A stretch of 64,000 nucleotides of DNA. Source: Variovorax paradoxus (GTDB lineage: Bacteria; Pseudomonadota; Gammaproteobacteria; Burkholderiales; Burkholderiaceae_C). How positions within the stretch are numbered: position 1 is the first letter of the stretch; every line of letters begins with the position of its first letter. A program made the position numbers and the translations under genes. The notes under the pieces are model-generated. The model searched no databases. It was not told the DNA's origin and saw only the letters and a list, made by a program, of their open reading frames with translations. The DNA is taken from contig NZ_CP045644.1 of assembly GCF_009498455.1 (NCBI RefSeq), positions 2,077,001 to 2,141,000 of the forward strand, in the 5' to 3' direction. Of this stretch, positions 60,484 to 64,000 are shown one piece after another.

Positions 60484-62379
60484 TCAGGAAACAAGGCTCA
60501 TGCGAGCCGTGCGGAACGCGGGGGCGTGGGCATCGAAGAAGGCCTGGATCGACTGCACCAGCCCGTCGGCGTCGAGGCCGTGGGCGGCGAGCAATCTGGC
60601 GCAGTCGCCGTGCTCGACGAACTGGTCGGGCAGACCGAGTTGCAGCGACGGAATGAGCACGCCTTGCGCCGCGAGCGATTCGAGGCAGGCGGCGCCGGCG
60701 CCGCCCATCACGCAGCCTTCTTCGACGGTGACGAGCACGTCGTGGGTCTCGGCGAGCGACAGCACAAGCGCGGCGTCGAGCGGCTTGATGAAGCGCATGT
60801 TGGCGACCGTGGCGTCGAGCCGCTCGGCGGCGGCCAGGCTGGGCGCGACCATGGTGCCGAAGGCGAGGATGGCGATGCGTGCGCCCATGGGCTGCGTCGA
60901 TTCGCGTCGCACGTGGCCGCGGCCGATGGGCAGCGGCTGCATTTCGCGCACGGGCAGCGCGCCGGGCCCGCTGCCGCGCGGGTAGCGCACGGCGGCGGGG
61001 CCGTCGTGGCGCAGCGCGGTGTGCAGCATCTGGCGGCACTCGTTCTCGTCGGACGCGGCCATCACGACGAGGTTCGGAATGCAGCGCAGGTAGGCGATGT
61101 CGAAGGCGCCCATGTGCGTCGCGCCGTCGGCACCGACGATGCCGGCGCGGTCGACTGCGAACACGACCGGCAGGTTCTGTAGGGCCACGTCGTGGATCAG
61201 CTGGTCGTAGGCGCGCTGCAGGAAGGTCGAGTAGATGGCGACCACGGGTCGCATGCCTGCCGCTGCCAGCCCCGCAGCGAAGGTCACGGCGTGCTGCTCG
61301 GCGATGCCGACATCGAAATAGCGTTCGGGAAAGCGGCGCTCGAACTCCATCAGGGCCGAGCCCTCGCGCATGGCGGGCGTGATGGCCGTCACGCGGGCGT
61401 CGGCTTCGGCCTCGTCGCAGAGCCAGTCGCTGAAGACCTGGGCGTAGGTCGGCTTCGCAGGCGTGGTGGCCGGGGCGCTCTTGATACCGGCGACGGGATC
61501 GAACTTGCCGGGGCCGTGGTACAGGACCGGGTCCTGCTCGGCCGGGCGGTAGCCGTGGCCCTTCTGCGTGACGATGTGCAGCAGCTGCGGCCCGGGTTGC
61601 GCCTGCAGCCGCTGCAGCGCGGGGACGAGCGCGCCCAGGTCGTGGCCGTCGATGGGGCCGGTGTAGTGGAAGCCGAATTGCTCGAACAGGGTGGCGGGCG
61701 ACAGGCCGAGGTCCGAGGGCTCGCAGGGGTCCAGCGCCGGGCGCATGGCGCGCAATCTTTGCCGGCTGGCTTCATTGGCAGAGGCGTAGGCGCGCTCTGA
61801 AATCAATCCGCCCAGATAAAGGCGCAGCATGCCGACGGGCGGTGAAATCGACATGTCGTTGTCGTTCAGGATCACCAATAAACGGCCGCAGGCCTGCGTA
61901 TTGTTCATAGCCTCGAAGGCCATGCCGGCGCTCAGGGCGCCGTCGCCGATCACTGCGATGGCGTGATCGGTTGAATTCGAAATTCGGGCGGCCTGCGCAA
62001 ACCCCAAGGCGGCGGAAATTGACGTGCTGGAATGCGCGGTGCCGAAATGATCGTGCTCGGATTCGGCGCGGCGTGGAAATCCGGAAATGCCGCCGAATTG
62101 ACGCAAGGTGGCCATGGCCTGGCGCCGGCCCGTGAGGATCTTGTGGGCGTAACTCTGGTGGCCCACGTCCCACACGATGCGGTCGCGCGGGGTGTCGAAG
62201 ACGTAGTGCAGGGCGACGGTCAGCTCGACCGTGCCGAGGTTGGAGGCAAAGTGGCCGCCCGTGCGGGACACGTTGTCGACGATGAAGGCGCGCAGTTCGT
62301 CCGCAAGGCCCGGCAATTGCGCGATGCCGAGCTGGCGCAGCGAATGAGGCGAGTCGATGGCTTCGAGCAAGGCATGCAT
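60484..62379 (-). CDS. dxs: 1-deoxy-D-xylulose-5-phosphate synthase
   Basis: A 631-residue thiamine-diphosphate enzyme, first committed step of the MEP pathway and first gene of the operon. It has the ThDP motif [20 protein letters not shown], the [12 protein letters not shown] region, and the C-terminal [20 protein letters not shown]. The ATG at 62379 is preferred, with GGAG nine bases upstream; the frame stays open to 62463. A patch at about 61780-62110 is less GC-rich (near 58%) than the rest. Likely a dedicated copy beyond the housekeeping dxs. Confidence 0.95.
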   Translation of the reverse strand: MHALLEAIDSPHSLRQLGIAQLPGLADELRAFIVDNVSRTGGHFASNLGTVELTVALHYVFDTPRDRIVWDVGHQSYAHKILTGRRQAMATLRQFGGISGFPRRAESEHDHFGTAHSSTSISAALGFAQAARISNSTDHAIAVIGDGALSAGMAFEAMNNTQACGRLLVILNDNDMSISPPVGMLRLYLGGLISERAYASANEASRQRLRAMRPALDPCEPSDLGLSPATLFEQFGFHYTGPIDGHDLGALVPALQRLQAQPGPQLLHIVTQKGHGYRPAEQDPVLYHGPGKFDPVAGIKSAPATTPAKPTYAQVFSDWLCDEAEADARVTAITPAMREGSALMEFERRFPERYFDVGIAEQHAVTFAAGLAAAGMRPVVAIYSTFLQRAYDQLIHDVALQNLPVVFAVDRAGIVGADGATHMGAFDIAYLRCIPNLVVMAASDENECRQMLHTALRHDGPAAVRYPRGSGPGALPVREMQPLPIGRGHVRRESTQPMGARIAILAFGTMVAPSLAAAERLDATVANMRFIKPLDAALVLSLAETHDVLVTVEEGCVMGGAGAACLESLAAQGVLIPSLQLGLPDQFVEHGDCARLLAAHGLDADGLVQSIQAFFDAHAPAFRTARMSLVS

Positions 62380-62448
62380 TCCGGTTTCTCCGTGGGGATG
62401 GAAACGCGCGGGCCGTGATGAATGAATTCTTCGTGCGATGCGGATCTG

Positions 62449-62503
62449 ATTATTTTTGGACAAAACAATGCCTTGGAAATTGATCGTTCAATTTCCTTGT
62501 CAA
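62449..62503 (-). promoter_or_regulatory. Promoter/operator of the terpenoid operon
   Basis: A 22-bp palindrome with perfect 9-base arms (GGAAATTGA / TCAATTTCC, 62475-62496) and a four-base spacer lies in the AT-rich leader of dxs. Read on the minus strand, AATAAT (62454-62449) could be the -10 box, which puts the palindrome centre about 43 bases before the start, the class II activator position. Alternatively TTGACA (62503-62498) is a -35 box with the palindrome as a repressor site. No regulator gene is adjacent. Confidence 0.6.
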
Positions 62504-62793
62504 AGCCTCCGTGGGAATCTGAAAAACGCATCGACTCTGTTTTTAATTTCGAGTCAGGCGAAATCAGGAGGTCAGCGTAGGGGATGGAATTGGCAGGTGC
62601 AAGCGAATGCCGTCGCAAATTTTTTGATACCCCGGGTTATTTCCCCCGGAGGTTCTAATCAGTTTTTTGGATGGCGCGGCAGCCGCGCGCGACCGTCGCC
62701 GCGGCCGTTCGGAAACGGCTGCGGGGAGGTCAGGAGTCAGGGGCGGTGGGTGCGCCGACGCCCGTGCGTGGCGGGCAGTCGGGCGGAGCGTCG
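62504..62793. other. AT-rich to GC-rich spacer between lipA and the terpenoid operon
   Basis: No gene is evident. It holds a region of low GC (62510-62680), a CCCGGGTTATTTCCCCCGG inverted motif near 62632, and a GCCGTT-CGGA-AACGGC hairpin near 62703-62718 that lacks a T run on the minus strand. Read-through from lipA into dxs cannot be excluded. Confidence 0.5.
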
Positions 62794-63777
62794 TCAGACG
62801 CCGGCGGCGTGCGCCTGCTGGTCGGCGTGGTAGCTGGAGCGCACCATGGCGCCCACGGCCGCGTGGCTGAAGCCCATCTTGTAGGCCTCTTCCTCGAACA
62901 TCTTGAAGGTGTCGGGGTGCACGTAGCGGCGCACCGGCAGGTGCGAGCCCGACGGCGACAGGTACTGGCCGATGGTCAGCATGTCGATGTCGTGGGCGCG
63001 CATGTCGCGCATGACCTGCAGGATCTCTTCGTCGGTTTCGCCCAGGCCGACCATGATGCCGCTCTTGGTCGGCACCTTCGGGTGCAGCGCCTTGAACTTC
63101 TTCAGCAGGTTCAGGCTGAACTGGTAGTCGCTGCCGGGGCGCGCTTCCTTGTACAGGCGCGGCGCGGTCTCGAGGTTGTGGTTCATCACGTCAGGCGGCG
63201 CGGCCTTGAGGATCTCGAGGGCGCGGTCGTCGCGGCCGCGGAAGTCGGGCACCAGAATTTCGATCTGCGTCATCGGCGAGAGCTCGCGGATGTTGGTGAT
63301 GCAGTCGACGAAGTGCTGGCTGCCGCCGTCGCGCAGGTCGTCGCGGTCGACGCTGGTGATCACCACGTACTTCAGGCGCAGCTTGGCGATGGTCTTGGCG
63401 AGGTTGAGCGGCTCGTCCTTGTCGAGCGGATCGGGGCGGCCGTGGCCCACGTCGCAGAACGGGCAGCGGCGCGTGCACTTGTCGCCCATGATCATGAAGG
63501 TGGCCGTGCCGTTGCCGAAGCATTCGCCGATGTTCGGGCACGAGGCTTCTTCGCAGACCGTGTGCAGGTTGCTTTCGCGCAGGATCTGCTTGATCTCGTA
63601 GAAGCGCGTGGTGGGGCTGCCGGCCTTGACGCGGATCCACTCGGGCTTCTTGAGCACTTCGCCGGTCTGCACCACCTTGACGGGGATGCGCGACAGCTTG
63701 GCCGCGGCCTTCTGCTTGGCCAGGGGGTTGTAGTTTTCGGCGCTCTGGGCGTCGCGGACGACTTCGGTGGTGCTCAT
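62794..63777 (-). CDS. lipA: Lipoyl synthase
   Basis: A 327-residue radical SAM enzyme that inserts two sulfurs into octanoyl-lipoyl domains. Auxiliary-cluster Cys lie in [13 protein letters not shown]; the radical SAM motif is [14 protein letters not shown] (CxxxCxxC). The C-terminal part ([20 protein letters not shown]) is typical. It follows lipB by seven bases in the same direction. Confidence 0.98.
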   Translation of the reverse strand: MSTTEVVRDAQSAENYNPLAKQKAAAKLSRIPVKVVQTGEVLKKPEWIRVKAGSPTTRFYEIKQILRESNLHTVCEEASCPNIGECFGNGTATFMIMGDKCTRRCPFCDVGHGRPDPLDKDEPLNLAKTIAKLRLKYVVITSVDRDDLRDGGSQHFVDCITNIRELSPMTQIEILVPDFRGRDDRALEILKAAPPDVMNHNLETAPRLYKEARPGSDYQFSLNLLKKFKALHPKVPTKSGIMVGLGETDEEILQVMRDMRAHDIDMLTIGQYLSPSGSHLPVRRYVHPDTFKMFEEEAYKMGFSHAAVGAMVRSSYHADQQAHAAGV

Positions 63778-63784
63778 TGGATTG

Positions 63785-64000
63785 CTAAGGTGCCAGGAAG
63801 GTGATGAGCTTCTGGCCCAGCACGCCGGCAGCTTCTTCCCATGTGGTTTGGACGCCGATTGTAGAAAGGTCGACCGTTTTCAGCCCCGCATAGCCGCAAG
63901 GGTTGATGCGGGAGAAGGGTTCGAGGTCCATCGCGACATTGAGCGACACACCGTGGTAGGTGGCGTGGCGGCTCACCTTGATGCCCAGCGCGGCGATCTT
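63785..64000 (-). CDS. lipB: Octanoyltransferase, C-terminal part (start lies beyond the window)
   Basis: About 71 residues of LipB remain, beginning [20 protein letters not shown] and running through the conserved [19 protein letters not shown]. The catalytic Cys/Lys pair is partly here (Cys in INPCGY; the Lys is in KIAALG). It moves octanoate from ACP to lipoyl domains. The gene continues past position 64000. Confidence 0.95.
   Translation of the reverse strand, partial: KIAALGIKVSRHATYHGVSLNVAMDLEPFSRINPCGYAGLKTVDLSTIGVQTTWEEAAGVLGQKLITFLAP

Noticed and set aside
62380..62463. Longer N-terminus of dxs from a start at 62463
   Set aside because: The added residues (Arg/His-rich, low GC) are absent from DXS enzymes, and the ATG at 62379 has a well-spaced GGAG.

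Overview
This window reads as a chromosomal segment of a high-GC (about 65%) betaproteobacterium of the Comamonadaceae, most likely Variovorax or a close relative. That placement is inference from gene content: a regulatory-type PTS (EIIA-man/HPr/EI), a Mg-type HemB, S3 with a long Arg/Gly/Pro tail, dense intergenic repeats of the kind common in this family, and small exported 'ETYQG' repeat proteins. No rRNA, tRNA, CRISPR, prophage or insertion sequence was recognised.

Layout. 1-12.5 kb holds mixed single genes: the end of a branched-chain amino-acid-type binding protein, an EVE protein, MarC and an SDR, an HCCA-isomerase-like protein, dienelactone hydrolase, LysR, a small exported protein, CorA, hemB, a strong candidate sRNA with its own promoter and terminator (8437-8575), a HemJ-like protein, VanZ, a [2Fe-2S] protein, an alpha/beta hydrolase and a DD-carboxypeptidase. 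12.5-25.2 kb is the ribosomal str/S10 region (rpsL-rpsG-fusA-tuf-rpsJ, then rplC to rpsQ). It is unusual in being split after rpsJ by a terminator, two genes for exported proteins (one an HExxH lipoprotein) and a new promoter. 25.2-42 kb carries a peroxiredoxin, redox and cytochrome genes, the PTS trio, an Spy-like lipoprotein next to an OmpR/EnvZ-type two-component system, an oxidoreductase, transporters and a CoA-ligase-like enzyme. Several dispersed repeats and a 161-bp palindrome lie in this part.

42-48.3 kb is a phosphonate catabolic locus: a divergent LysR regulator, an iron-dependent alcohol dehydrogenase, an OPA-type transporter, phosphonoacetate hydrolase (phnA) and phosphonoacetaldehyde dehydrogenase (phnY). 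No transaminase (phnW) is present, so the cluster may start from an alcohol such as 2-hydroxyethylphosphonate rather than from 2-aminoethylphosphonate.

48.4-62.4 kb is the most striking part: one tightly packed 12-gene operon on the minus strand, in transcription order dxs, two paralogous SAM methyltransferases, a Rieske oxygenase, three class I terpene synthases, a second Rieske oxygenase, ispA (FPP synthase), ispH, ispG and dxr. It looks like a self-supplying terpenoid pathway. The MEP and FPP genes would provide precursor, the methyltransferases could modify the prenyl diphosphate (as in the sodorifen-type C16 pathways), the three synthases would cyclise it, and the Rieske enzymes would oxidise the product. 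A 22-bp perfect-arm palindrome sits in the AT-rich region upstream of dxs. The window ends with lipA and the 3' part of lipB.
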